From Polynucleobacter sp. MWH-UH24A (lineage in GTDB: Bacteria > Pseudomonadota > Gammaproteobacteria > Burkholderiales > Burkholderiaceae): DNA of 64,000 nucleotides. Positions 51,444 through 60,895 of the stretch are shown here, piece after piece. The translations under genes were made by a program, and so were the position numbers. The notes below the pieces were generated by a model. That model saw only the letters and a list, made by a program, of their open reading frames with translations. It was not told the origin of the DNA and searched no databases. Positions within the stretch are counted from its first letter, which is position 1. Each line of letters opens with the position of its first letter. Where the stretch lies: NCBI RefSeq assembly GCF_018687475.1, contig NZ_CP061292.1, forward strand, positions 1,364,001 through 1,428,000. The letters are read 5' to 3'.

Positions 51444-52605
51444 TTGTATCCCCTTTTTGATTTCCCTCGGTTGAACTGGTTTCGTCTTTTGCCACCAAAG
51501 TATCGGCAAGTGAATTAATTGTATCGCTTACCGCCGGTTTCGCTAAATCTGCAGGATTTACCGTTTGCACCTCGGCGCCATTGGCTAAGGGTGCTGTGCC
51601 ATCCTGAAACTGTTCATACAACTCACCCTGCTCGGCTCCGCGCATCATGCTTGGCCCCAAGCGAGCGCTCTCGAGAGGGCTCTTTAAAAACTCGGCGGGA
51701 TGCTGAATCGTTTGAATCTTGACCGAATACCGGCCATTTTTGACCCCGTACTGGCCTCGAATCACCGGCAGACCATCAACGAAGACCGTGACCGGATCCA
51801 TGATCTCAATTGGGATAATCTCGCCCACCGCTAATGAGGCGACCTCGCCAAGCAACATTTGTTTTCTGGCAAGAACTGCGACAGCCGTTACAGGAGCCTC
51901 ATGCACTTGATCAGACAGCAAATTAGCCCAGTGCTCGTCAGGCTCGCTCGCAAATCCTTGCATGTTGTTATAGAGAATCGACTTAACGGGTTCTAAAACC
52001 CAAAACGGAATGCACAGATCAACATCCCCAGGGCGGCCATTAATCTCAATTGTAAATTTGGAGTGCAAAACCATCTCGCTTGGCGAGGTAATTTTGGCAA
52101 AGCCAAAGTTGGTTTCTTGGCGCATGAAATCGAACTTGATTTCGTAGACGGCTTTCCACGCCTTTTCATATTCGCTTAGCAACGCATCGACTAGGCGACG
52201 GATGATACGCAACTCGGTTGCGGTATATTCACGCAAACTCAAGCGCGGCGGCAACCGTCCTTCGCCACCAAACATGTTATCAATGGCGATATAGACCACG
52301 CCCGGATCCACAATCCAGCAACCCACACCACGCAATGGCCGAATCCCAACGATATTGATATTGGTGCGCTCAGGAAACTCATTAACGAAGTTCTCGTAGC
52401 TCTTGACCACCGGCAAATGCATTTGCACCTCAATCGGTGCGCGGATCATATTGAATAGCGTCAGGCGAACAGCGCGGCTAAAGCGCTCATGAATGAGCTC
52501 CAGCGTAGGCATCCGCCGACGCGCAATGATCTTGGATTTGTCGAACATCTCACGCTGATCAACAGCGTTGATGTTCATTTCAAAGTTAACGTCCTGATCT
52601 GCCAT
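51436..52605 (-). CDS. fliM: Flagellar switch protein FliM
   Basis: 389 residues: CheC-like middle domain (about 50-230; PTLELIHERFSRAVR, GGEGR) and C-terminal SpoA domain (about 250-325). The usual N-terminal EIDAL CheY-P binding peptide appears as MNINAVDQ, a weaker match. About 60 residues after the SpoA domain are a Ser/Thr/Ala-rich tail longer than in E. coli (334). Confidence 0.94.
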   Translation of the reverse strand: MADQDVNFEMNINAVDQREMFDKSKIIARRRMPTLELIHERFSRAVRLTLFNMIRAPIEVQMHLPVVKSYENFVNEFPERTNINIVGIRPLRGVGCWIVDPGVVYIAIDNMFGGEGRLPPRLSLREYTATELRIIRRLVDALLSEYEKAWKAVYEIKFDFMRQETNFGFAKITSPSEMVLHSKFTIEINGRPGDVDLCIPFWVLEPVKSILYNNMQGFASEPDEHWANLLSDQVHEAPVTAVAVLARKQMLLGEVASLAVGEIIPIEIMDPVTVFVDGLPVIRGQYGVKNGRYSVKIQTIQHPAEFLKSPLESARLGPSMMRGAEQGELYEQFQDGTAPLANGAEVQTVNPADLAKPAVSDTINSLADTLVAKDETSSTEGNQKGDTNG

Positions 52606-52641
52606 TTTTTTCCTGTGGAGTACTCCAGCAGATGAAGGTCA

Positions 52642-53385
52642 TTACTGCATCACAAAAGAGCTAAACAAAACGGCTTGAACCGGTAAATCCATTTCGGTGA
52701 CATTCCAAAACTCGGCTGCTGCACGAGCGGCCTCATTAGTAATCTTCTTACCCGTTGAGGTTTCTTTTGGAATTGCACCAATGCGTTCCAAGTTTTGCAA
52801 ATCAGCAGTGTTCGGTTGCTGCTGCAAGATGTAAATCGCTGTTAACTGCGGTGCAATGATGGAATTAATCACCAGTGCAACCTCGCGCGCCATCATGGTT
52901 TTACCCTCGACGGTTGCCAACTCTTGCATTTGCCGTGAAGACAATACAGTAATGATCTTATCGCGGATCACCGGCATGAACTGCTTTACTTTTCCCTCGG
53001 TTGAGGGGTCAGCGGTGCGCAGAACAATTTTGGTTTGCAAATAATGCTCACCACCGCGTCCCGGTAAGTTCACAATCATTTCATCCAAGGGGATGTAAAT
53101 GGGTGGCGCATTTTGCTTGCGCTCAGTCAGCTGCTTTTTAAGAATATTCTCGGGCTTATTGGCCTCGGCTTCGGCCGCTTTCTTGTCGGCTTCTGCTTTT
53201 TGCATGTACATATAGCCACCAGCACCGCCACCAATTAGAACAACTAACGCTCCAATAATGATGAAGAGTTTTTTCTTACTTTTGGGAGGTGGGGGTGCTT
53301 CGTCAGTAGCAGAAGCAGGTGCGGCAGCCGGTGCGGGGTTTGCGCCCGCTTCTAGCGTAGGTTCAACTTTATCTTCTTCAGCCAT
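52642..53385 (-). CDS. fliL: FliL with a C-terminal insertion
   Basis: 247 residues, longer than the usual 150-180. Ala/Pro-rich N-terminus, membrane helix (about 43-62), periplasmic stomatin-like FliL domain (YIPLDEMIVNL, YLQTKIVLRT) and the standard end VQAVLFSSFVMQ. About 45 residues (near 188-232, ERIGAIPKETSTGKK onward) are inserted just before this end. FliL ring supports the stators. First gene before fliM. Confidence 0.9.
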   Translation of the reverse strand: MAEEDKVEPTLEAGANPAPAAAPASATDEAPPPPKSKKKLFIIIGALVVLIGGGAGGYMYMQKAEADKKAAEAEANKPENILKKQLTERKQNAPPIYIPLDEMIVNLPGRGGEHYLQTKIVLRTADPSTEGKVKQFMPVIRDKIITVLSSRQMQELATVEGKTMMAREVALVINSIIAPQLTAIYILQQQPNTADLQNLERIGAIPKETSTGKKITNEAARAAAEFWNVTEMDLPVQAVLFSSFVMQ

Positions 53386-53409
53386 TGCCGATCCTCATTC
53401 ATAACTGTA

Positions 53410-54987
53410 TTAAGCATACAGATTTATACCTGAACTGCCCCCCGAAGCATCGCCAAACCAGCGAGAACTAACGGAATTTTCAGATAATAAACCAATCCCC
53501 TGTGAGGATCTATCGGTGGAATAACTAGGCTGATTGAATGCGGTTTGATTGGACCCAAATTGCTGGTTTTGAGCAAAGCGCCCTTCACCCTGGCGCAGAT
53601 CCAAAGTCAGGTTTAGGCCCATTTGGGCAAATTCCTGCTTGAGTTGCTGGCCACCTTGGTCCAATCGGGCTTTGGCAGCATCATTGGCGCCCTCGACGAT
53701 CAGATGGGCCCGGCCGGATTGGTCGATGCGCAGATCAATACGGATCGTGCCCTGCTCAGGCGGGGTCAATTCCAGCTGAATTCTGCCACCGCCGGCTTTC
53801 GCAGCGGTCAAGATTTCCTGATGAAGGGGTCCACGCACCATCGATGCGTCTTGCATACTCAATGCAATTTGCGTTGGGGTTGCAATCGGGGCTGATGCCT
53901 GAGCGGTTTGGGCTGCTAAGAGGAAGTTTCCGGATGCATCATCGACTGGTAGCAAATCAAGGTCTTTACTGGGCTTAGCGCTAGCGCCATGGATGAGATT
54001 GAAATCTTTGAGAGCATGCTCATCCAAAGTGCTCTGGGCTGCAATTAATTCGCTAAGGCTACTTGCCTGCTCTACATTTTGCTCACCGAGCGCACGCGCC
54101 CCTTGGCCCAAGGTAAATTTCTGATCAAGGTCCATCAACTGTTTGATTTTGAGCTCTTGAGCAAGGCTTGGCTCAACAGCGAGCACACGAACCACATCAC
54201 CCGCCTCCACCGGTAACTCGGGGTTTGCCAAGGTGACGTTTGCAACCGCTGCGCCCTGAGGAGTGCTTTGCAGAGCAGTGTTAGAGTCGCGTTGAGCAAT
54301 TAGAGCCATAAGCGCTTTGGCATCAAGCTGACTTTGTAAACCCGCCGGCATCACAGAACCGTCATTGGTTTGCGGGTTCAGGGTCGTAAGCTTTGCTAAT
54401 AAACTTTGCGCCAAACGCTCTTCCATCGCTGCAATTTCTTGAGCGTTACCAGATGCCTTAGCGGTCTCTAAGCGATTTAAGAGCGCATCAAAACCGAGGT
54501 TTTGCAGCTTAGCGCGCAAGCCTTCAAGATCGAGGCCATTCATCATGCTAATTGCTTGATTGGAACCAAGGGTTTCGGCTTGGGTTCCCCACTGGCTCAA
54601 AAGAGTATTGGTTTGGTTGGGGTTTTGAAGTTGCAGTTGCTGCAAAGCGGCCAATAGATTGGCACGGGCCGTTTCCGAGTCAGCCTCACCTTGAACGGCA
54701 ATATTTGCAGGATTTGGCTGCGTGCCATCCGGTTTTTGCAAAATTTGCAGTTCTGGATTGGGTTTTGATTCTTTGGTCTCGGGATTTTTCTTGATCTTGA
54801 CGCGACCCTCTTGGGCGGCATCGTCTTGGATTCGCAGGCGCAGATTGGTCGCCTGATTTAATTCATTAATAAAGTCCTCAAGCCCGCCAGGATTGGCTCT
54901 GGGCTCGTTTTTTGGCATGAGCGGTCCCTGCCCGCTTTGCAGCTGGCTTAGGCTATGCTTAGTAGGTACCGCGTTTGCAAAAGACAT
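53410..54987 (-). CDS. fliK: Hook-length control protein FliK
   Basis: 525 residues. Low-complexity Gln/Asn/Ala-rich N-terminal ruler and the C-terminal hook-length domain (about 390-470; RIQLELTPPEQGTIRIDLRI), where switching of FlhB specificity takes place. Position between fliJ and fliL is standard. Confidence 0.9.
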   Translation of the reverse strand: MSFANAVPTKHSLSQLQSGQGPLMPKNEPRANPGGLEDFINELNQATNLRLRIQDDAAQEGRVKIKKNPETKESKPNPELQILQKPDGTQPNPANIAVQGEADSETARANLLAALQQLQLQNPNQTNTLLSQWGTQAETLGSNQAISMMNGLDLEGLRAKLQNLGFDALLNRLETAKASGNAQEIAAMEERLAQSLLAKLTTLNPQTNDGSVMPAGLQSQLDAKALMALIAQRDSNTALQSTPQGAAVANVTLANPELPVEAGDVVRVLAVEPSLAQELKIKQLMDLDQKFTLGQGARALGEQNVEQASSLSELIAAQSTLDEHALKDFNLIHGASAKPSKDLDLLPVDDASGNFLLAAQTAQASAPIATPTQIALSMQDASMVRGPLHQEILTAAKAGGGRIQLELTPPEQGTIRIDLRIDQSGRAHLIVEGANDAAKARLDQGGQQLKQEFAQMGLNLTLDLRQGEGRFAQNQQFGSNQTAFNQPSYSTDRSSQGIGLLSENSVSSRWFGDASGGSSGINLYA

Positions 54988-55010
54988 ACGTTCTCCATAA
55001 AGGATGTCCT

Positions 55011-55460
55011 TTAATAAGCATTTTCCGTGCCAGAGTTGCGATTAAAGCGTGCCATATAGCCATCCTCAAGCTGGGCAAGCTCTGCCCGGGCTAGCTTCTT
55101 ACGGGCCTCGAGGTGGGCTTTGGCAACCAGCTTGCCAAGCCCCTGGGAGCGGAGTTTGGCCTGCATGGCGACTTTGAGGGCTTGTTCGGAGTTTACGGAT
55201 AAGCCTTTGATTTGATTGCTAATTTCGGCAGAACTAAGGAGTAATTTTTCCCGAAACGCATTGGCATCCTGAATAAAAGCAACGGATGTACCGGTTTTTG
55301 CGCCTTCCATAATCTGATTTTCATAGTCCTTGGCATAGTCCAAAACTTGGCGTTGAAAGCCTTGGGCTTGATTAACCTGCCCAGTCGCCCGTCTGGCATT
55401 GGCCATGGCCTGATCCTCCCGAATCTTGGCTAGTCGCAAAAGAAGTTCAAGGGTGTTCAT
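55011..55460 (-). CDS. fliJ: Flagellar export chaperone/stalk FliJ
   Basis: 149 residues, almost entirely coiled coil, ending KKLARAELAQLEDGYMARF. The central stalk of the FliI ATPase ring. The ATG overlaps the fliI stop (ATGA). Confidence 0.9.
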   Translation of the reverse strand: MNTLELLLRLAKIREDQAMANARRATGQVNQAQGFQRQVLDYAKDYENQIMEGAKTGTSVAFIQDANAFREKLLLSSAEISNQIKGLSVNSEQALKVAMQAKLRSQGLGKLVAKAHLEARKKLARAELAQLEDGYMARFNRNSGTENAY

Positions 55461-56893
55461 ACGCGGCGGATGTTTTGAAGGGCAGGGCTCGAATTGGGGT
55501 TGGCCGCTGGATCCACTTGGCTAGGTGCAATCGCTTCGAGTTCGACGAGGGTTTCGGGCATGGGCACACGATCATCCATATCTTGTTGCAAAAATTGCTT
55601 AATCTTGGGCCACATTTGCAATGCGGCATCGAGCTCTGGATCACTGCCCGCCACATAGGCGCCCATGGAGACCAAGTCCCGGCCACGCATATACCGGCTA
55701 TAGAGTTGTTTAACACGACGAGCGCTCATTAAGTGTTCACGCGAAGACACCTTGGGCATCACTCGGGAAATTGATTTCTCAATATCAATGGCTGGGTAGT
55801 GTCCGCTATCGGCTAGTTCTCTGGATAAGAAGAAATGGCCATCCAAGATTCCACGTGCGGTATCGGCCACTGGATCGTTAGTGTCATCTCCTTCAAGGAG
55901 CACTGTATAGAAGGCAGTGATGGAGCCATCGGGATTGGCGCCATTGCCGACGCGCTCAACGAGCTCTGGCATGCGGGCAAAGACACTTGGTGGGTAACCC
56001 CTTGCAACTGGCGCTTCGCCCAAACTCAAACCAATTTCACGCAACGCCATGGCATACCGCGTCAATGAATCCACAATTAGCACAACGTGCTTGCCTTGAT
56101 CCCGAAACCAGGTTGCCACATCGGTGGAATACGATCCACCTTTAGATCGGGCCAGTGGCGAGGCATCAGCGGGTGCTGCGACTACAACTGCACGACTAAA
56201 GGACTCTGGGCCAAGCGTCTCTTCACAAAACTCACGAACCTCACGACCACGCTCTCCCACAAGACCAATCACAATCACATCGGCCACGCAGTTACGGGCT
56301 AGCATTCCAAGCAATACACTTTTCCCCACGCCCGAACCAGCAAAAATGCCAACGCGTTGACCGCGACCGACCGTAAGCAACCCATTCACCGCCCGAATTC
56401 CGGTATCGAGGGGTTCATGAATGGGAGTTCGATCGAGCGGATTTAGGATGGTTCGGGCTTGCCTTGTCATTTTTTGCGAAGCATCACCTTTGCCATCAAT
56501 CGGTCGGCCCAAGCCATCGACGACCCGACCCAATAATGCTTCGCCAATTGGTAGTGGTTTGGTCGCGACTTTGGTGGTGTAGCCACCCCCATAATCGACC
56601 GGAGTACTCGCTGGATAAACCAAGGCACCTGGGGCAATGCCTTCGACTTGGTCAAGCGGCATCAAATAGGTAATACCCCCATTAAAGCCAATGCACTCGG
56701 CATCAAAACTGAGATCCCCTGCCTGCGAAACAATCGTCGCGCTGGATCCAATACTTAATGGCAAGCCCTCCACCTCTAACACGATTCCGGAGACCCGTTT
56801 TAATTTGCCTTCCCGAATCGAGCGTGGAGTGACTGCTAAGTGCTCCCGCACATCGCTTAACTGCTCGGCAAATTCAAGAAGTTGATTGGTCAT
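55457..56893 (-). CDS. fliI: Flagellum-specific ATP synthase FliI
   Basis: 478 residues from ATG 56893. Walker A AGSGVGKS at about 185-192, GLVGERGREVREF, and Walker B VVLIVDSLTRYA. Export ATPase. A longer frame to 56968 lies inside fliH and is not used; the chosen ATG overlaps fliH by 20 bases. Confidence 0.96.
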   Translation of the reverse strand: MTNQLLEFAEQLSDVREHLAVTPRSIREGKLKRVSGIVLEVEGLPLSIGSSATIVSQAGDLSFDAECIGFNGGITYLMPLDQVEGIAPGALVYPASTPVDYGGGYTTKVATKPLPIGEALLGRVVDGLGRPIDGKGDASQKMTRQARTILNPLDRTPIHEPLDTGIRAVNGLLTVGRGQRVGIFAGSGVGKSVLLGMLARNCVADVIVIGLVGERGREVREFCEETLGPESFSRAVVVAAPADASPLARSKGGSYSTDVATWFRDQGKHVVLIVDSLTRYAMALREIGLSLGEAPVARGYPPSVFARMPELVERVGNGANPDGSITAFYTVLLEGDDTNDPVADTARGILDGHFFLSRELADSGHYPAIDIEKSISRVMPKVSSREHLMSARRVKQLYSRYMRGRDLVSMGAYVAGSDPELDAALQMWPKIKQFLQQDMDDRVPMPETLVELEAIAPSQVDPAANPNSSPALQNIRRV

Positions 56894-57632
56894 CGACGTT
56901 TGTATTTTGTTCAGTTGAGTTCGATGAGTTTGGCACGCTAGGTAATTCCGCGGTGGGTGATGGGGCATCTGCTAATCCGAGGGCGGCGCTCACTAAGGCC
57001 TTTCGTGCTTCCTGACCAACATCGATTCGTGCGCCAGCGACTTCCACATAGGCATGACCAAACTGCACATCCGCATCAGGCAAGATCGAGCAGGTAAATG
57101 GCAAGCCGGGATCATCCACAATTTTTTTCCAGGTCGCAATTTCTTCGGGTCGAATGCGCAAGAACAAACTCTCACCGGGGCGAGGCAAACGCATCAATGC
57201 CTCTTGCACGGCAGCCACAAAAGGGGCTCGTTCCATGGACTCGTTGGCAGATAAGCGTGCGCCGATCTCAAAGGCCAACTGGGTTAGAGGTTGCGCCATC
57301 GCCTCAGGAAATCCGTCTAAGGTTTGGAGTAGCTCTTTGAGTGCATCGTGTAAGCGATTGGTCTCGCCATGGGCATCGAGGTAGCCTTTTTGATAACCCT
57401 CCTCATAGCCTTTGGCCTGACCTTCTTTGTATCCGCTCTCACGGCCTTCAATAAACCCCTGATTGGATCCGAGCTCATACGCTTCGTGATATGCACTGGC
57501 TCGAATTGCTTCAACTTCTTCGACCGTGGGGTATTGAACCGGAGGATTTTTAGGTGGCTTAGGGGGTTTAGGAGGATCAAACGAGGGAACCTCCCACCGA
57601 AAAGGGATGGAATCCGGATCAGAGGAAGGCAT
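56874..57632 (-). CDS. fliH: Flagellar export protein FliH
   Basis: 252 residues. Pro-rich N-terminus, then the GxxxG-like repeat region (about 55-88: GSNQGFIEGRESGYKEG) typical of FliH, then the stator-like C-terminal domain. Regulates FliI. Overlaps fliG by 14 bases and fliI by 20. The last 40 residues are a Ser/Pro/Asn tail. Confidence 0.92.
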   Translation of the reverse strand: MPSSDPDSIPFRWEVPSFDPPKPPKPPKNPPVQYPTVEEVEAIRASAYHEAYELGSNQGFIEGRESGYKEGQAKGYEEGYQKGYLDAHGETNRLHDALKELLQTLDGFPEAMAQPLTQLAFEIGARLSANESMERAPFVAAVQEALMRLPRPGESLFLRIRPEEIATWKKIVDDPGLPFTCSILPDADVQFGHAYVEVAGARIDVGQEARKALVSAALGLADAPSPTAELPSVPNSSNSTEQNTNVDDQSTS

Positions 57633-58716
57633 CGCCTTGCTTACCTCGTTCCATGATCATGCGACCCTCTTCAGCAAGTGCACGGGCCACGCGGATGATT
57701 TCTTTTTGCATCTCTTCGACTTCCTGAATCTTCACAGGTGGTCGTGTCTCAAGGTCTTCACGCACGCCATCGGCAGCGCGCTTGGCCATATTCTTAAAGA
57801 GCTTCTCACGCAATTTGGGGCTGGCACCTTTGAGTGCGATCACCAAAGTATCTTGGGGAACCTCGAGTAACAAGGTTTGTAAAGAGCGGTCTTCGATTTC
57901 CAAGAAATCTTCGAACACAAACATTTTTTCTTGGATCGCATCCGCCAACTCTGCGTCGTAGTTACGAACGGTATCTAGCGCCATCTTATCGAGCCCGCCA
58001 GAGAGCATGTTTAAGATCTCGGCGGTTGGCACAATGCCGCCCACTGTGCTGCGACGGAAATCCGAATCAGGGCCAGCAGAGCGTGACATCACCTCGTTTA
58101 ACTCCTTCAATGCAGCAGGTTGAACTTTCTCAAGAAGCGCCACGCGCAAAATCAATTCGTTGCGCAACTCGTCTGGGAACAATTTTAAGACCGATGCGGC
58201 TTGCGCAGAATCCAAGAACACCATCACCGTGGCAATAATCTGCGGGTGTTCGTTCTTGATCATCTCATACAAAACGTCGGATTCCATCCGCTTGAGTGTT
58301 TCAATACCCGACATATCCAGGGTCGACTCCAAGCGACCCAAGAGATCCGAGGCTCCTTCAGCACCCATGGCTTTGGTCAGCATGTTTTGCATGAAGGAGT
58401 CGGTATCAAACGCCACTTGCGCATTGTTGGCCGTGACATCTTTAAACTCGCGCAGTACCTGCAATACCAAATCACGACTGAGTGATTTCACAACGGCCAT
58501 CTTGCCTGAGAGGCGTTGCACTTCAAACGGTGTCATTTGACGTAAAACGTTAGCTGCCGATTCAGCACCAACTGCAAGCAAAATCACGGCGGCTTTGGAA
58601 GCACCATCAAGATCGCTAAAGGTGATCGTGCCCGATTGCGACGCGCCTTTGACGCCCTCCTTGAGAGCATCGGCAATCGATAGTGTCTTCGGGGCTTCTA
58701 CGTTCTCTTCTGGCAT
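57619..58716 (-). CDS. fliG: Flagellar motor switch protein FliG
   Basis: 365 residues. KAAVILLAVGAESAANVLR near the start, EHPQIIATVMVFLD in the middle, and the C-terminal charged torque helix FVFEDFLEIEDRSLQTLL. Links the MS-ring to the C-ring and interacts with MotA. 13 bases after fliF. A 30-residue N-terminal extension precedes the conserved start. Confidence 0.96.
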   Translation of the reverse strand: MPEENVEAPKTLSIADALKEGVKGASQSGTITFSDLDGASKAAVILLAVGAESAANVLRQMTPFEVQRLSGKMAVVKSLSRDLVLQVLREFKDVTANNAQVAFDTDSFMQNMLTKAMGAEGASDLLGRLESTLDMSGIETLKRMESDVLYEMIKNEHPQIIATVMVFLDSAQAASVLKLFPDELRNELILRVALLEKVQPAALKELNEVMSRSAGPDSDFRRSTVGGIVPTAEILNMLSGGLDKMALDTVRNYDAELADAIQEKMFVFEDFLEIEDRSLQTLLLEVPQDTLVIALKGASPKLREKLFKNMAKRAADGVREDLETRPPVKIQEVEEMQKEIIRVARALAEEGRMIMERGKQGDAFL

Positions 58717-58729
58717 AGGACTCTACCGA

Positions 58730-60694
58730 TTACGCTGCGCCGCCAGCAGCGGCATTGGCTTCATTGGTTTTAGCGGCATCTTGTGCCAGCCATTCTTTAA
58801 AGATGCCGGAGACCACTTTGGGGTTACTCTCGACAAACTCAATGGCATAGGCCAAAAGTTCATCGTACTCGGCTTTCTTCTCTTCCTCAATGCGTTTGCG
58901 AGAGTCTTCTTCGGCTTTCTTCTCGGCCTCGATTCGCATGCGCTCTTCCTCTTCCTGAATGCGTCGACGCTCACGCTCAAGCTCAACCTCCATACGGCGC
59001 TTCTCACGCGCAGCAGGCGACATGGTTTCCATCTCGGCTTTGATCTTCTCGTCAAACTCTTCTTCAATACGCTGTTCTTCCAAGGCTTGGTCGATTTTCG
59101 GTGGGAACAAGAGTGGCCTCACAACACCAAAGAAGAGGATGCCCAGGGAACCCACAATAATGAGGAACTTAAAGAGCTCTTTACTAAGTTCGATAACCCC
59201 AGGTTGTTTGTAAAACGGTGGCTCATCACTCGCCTCAGTCCGAAACAAAATATTGGCAACACTAACACTATCGCCTCTTTTTTCGTTAAAGCCAATCGCA
59301 TCTTTCACTAAATTATTAATTTGCTCGAGTTCACGGGCCGTATACGCCACCGGCTTTTGGGGTTTGCCATCCTTATCGACCCCGCCAGGTTTGAAGTTCA
59401 CAACAACGCCTGCCGATACACGACGCACTTTGCCTTTTTCACCCTTGATCCGCTGAATTGCACGATCAAGTTCGTAGTTAATAACATTGTCATTGCGAGT
59501 ATTGGTCACACCACTACCGGTATTACCAGGCGGTGCATTGAGATTTTGTGGATTATTGTTACCAGCGGCTTGGGTATTGAGCGGTGCCTGCCCAGGTCCT
59601 GGGGGCTGATTGGTAAGTGCGCCAGGCACCCCAGAAGCGCCGGTGCTACCGCTTGAGCCTTGATTACTTTGCTGACTACGAATCGACGCTTGATTGGGCG
59701 GGGTATTGCGCCCAAAGGTTTCTTCCATGCGCTCGAGTTCGCCAAAATCCATATCCACGGTTACCTGAGCGCGGACATTTTCTTTACCGGCTACGGGTTC
59801 TAGGATTGCTTGAACGCGCTTTGATAAAGCGCCTTCGAGTTCAGCGACGTACTTCAATTGCGTACTATCTAAGCCGACCGAGCGTTGTGGGTTGGGGGCG
59901 AGCAGGCTTCCTTCCGAATCCACAATCGTGACATTGGCTGGACCAAGATTGGGGACTGATGAGCCCACCAAATTGGCAATCGCCGCAACTTGTTGGTTAT
60001 CCAAGAATCGCCCAGGGTGCATGGTCACCACCACCGAAGCAGTGGGTTTTTCTTGTTCACGCATAAAGGCAGTTTGCTTTGGAATCGCGAGCATCACGCG
60101 CGCTGATTTGACTTGCGAGAGGGAACTAATGCTGCGCGCCAACTCGCCTTCTAAACCACGCTGGTAGTTGACTTGCTCAACAAACTGGCTGGTTCCCATT
60201 TTTTGGTTTTCGAGCAACTCAAAGCCAACGTTACCCGCTTTAGGTAAGCCTTGTCCGGCCAACTTCAAGCGCGTTTCATAAACCGATGACTCGGGCACTA
60301 AGATCGCCGCTCCGCCCTCGGTAAATTTGTAGGGCACATTCATTTGCTGTAGGGCAGCTACGATCGCCGCACCATCGCGCTCATTAATGCTCGAAAACAG
60401 AACCCGGTAATCGTCTTTGCGGTTTGAGAGCGAGACAAAAATAATGGCCGCCAGGAATAGAACTCCGGCCGCGAGAACGATGAGACGTTGCTGGAGATTG
60501 AGGGAGCTAAAGCGGAAAATCAGTTCGCGCAGCTTGGCGGGGGTCGCTGTCTTCGCGGGAGCATTGGCTGCCCGGGCTGCAATCGCTGCCATTCCAGCCG
60601 CAGGGGGTGCAGAAGCCGCGCTGTTGGAGCCAATATTGACTACAGCAGCATCTTTACCATCTCCCTGCAAACCTGGTACAGCTTCGTCGCTCAA
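58730..60694 (-). CDS. fliF: Flagellar MS-ring protein FliF
   Basis: 654 residues, longer than the typical 550. Two membrane helices (about 72-92 and 505-525), ring-building motif YRVLFSSINERDGAAI, Gly/Asn/Pro-rich loop (about 365-435), and a long charged Glu/Arg coiled region (about 540-620) before the FliG-binding end. First gene of fliFGHIJKLMNOPQR. The 169-base gap to the divergent sensor-kinase gene has no clear sigma-54 site. Confidence 0.95.
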   Translation of the reverse strand: MSDEAVPGLQGDGKDAAVVNIGSNSAASAPPAAGMAAIAARAANAPAKTATPAKLRELIFRFSSLNLQQRLIVLAAGVLFLAAIIFVSLSNRKDDYRVLFSSINERDGAAIVAALQQMNVPYKFTEGGAAILVPESSVYETRLKLAGQGLPKAGNVGFELLENQKMGTSQFVEQVNYQRGLEGELARSISSLSQVKSARVMLAIPKQTAFMREQEKPTASVVVTMHPGRFLDNQQVAAIANLVGSSVPNLGPANVTIVDSEGSLLAPNPQRSVGLDSTQLKYVAELEGALSKRVQAILEPVAGKENVRAQVTVDMDFGELERMEETFGRNTPPNQASIRSQQSNQGSSGSTGASGVPGALTNQPPGPGQAPLNTQAAGNNNPQNLNAPPGNTGSGVTNTRNDNVINYELDRAIQRIKGEKGKVRRVSAGVVVNFKPGGVDKDGKPQKPVAYTARELEQINNLVKDAIGFNEKRGDSVSVANILFRTEASDEPPFYKQPGVIELSKELFKFLIIVGSLGILFFGVVRPLLFPPKIDQALEEQRIEEEFDEKIKAEMETMSPAAREKRRMEVELERERRRIQEEEERMRIEAEKKAEEDSRKRIEEEKKAEYDELLAYAIEFVESNPKVVSGIFKEWLAQDAAKTNEANAAAGGAA

Positions 60695-60863
60695 TGGCAG
60701 ATTCCTAAATTAAATCAATCAATTACCGCTTTTTACCTAATGAAATCAGACCGTCTCCCTAGGTCGTTCACGGTTCACAGAACTGTCAAAAACGACCCAA
60801 AACAACTATATACGGAATATTTTTATCATTAAACCACTAAATGTTGATATTCTATAACATATA

Positions 60864-60895
60864 TTGCCGATTTCTAGGAAAATTTTGCCGATTTC
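60864..60895. repeat. 11-base direct repeat at the start of the sensor-kinase gene
   Basis: TTGCCGATTTC occurs at 60864-60874 and 60885-60895, 21 bases apart (two helical turns). The second copy begins with the TTG preferred as start codon, with AGGAA in between. Could be a small duplication of the start site or an operator. Confidence 0.5.

Noticed and set aside
57834-58540. Long plus-strand frames
   Set aside because: Shadows of fliG on the opposite strand; composition is rich in Arg/Ser and no motif is visible.
58595-59311. A 238-codon plus-strand frame
   Set aside because: Antisense to the charged coiled region of fliF and to the start of fliG; explained by the codon pattern of Glu/Arg-rich stretches.
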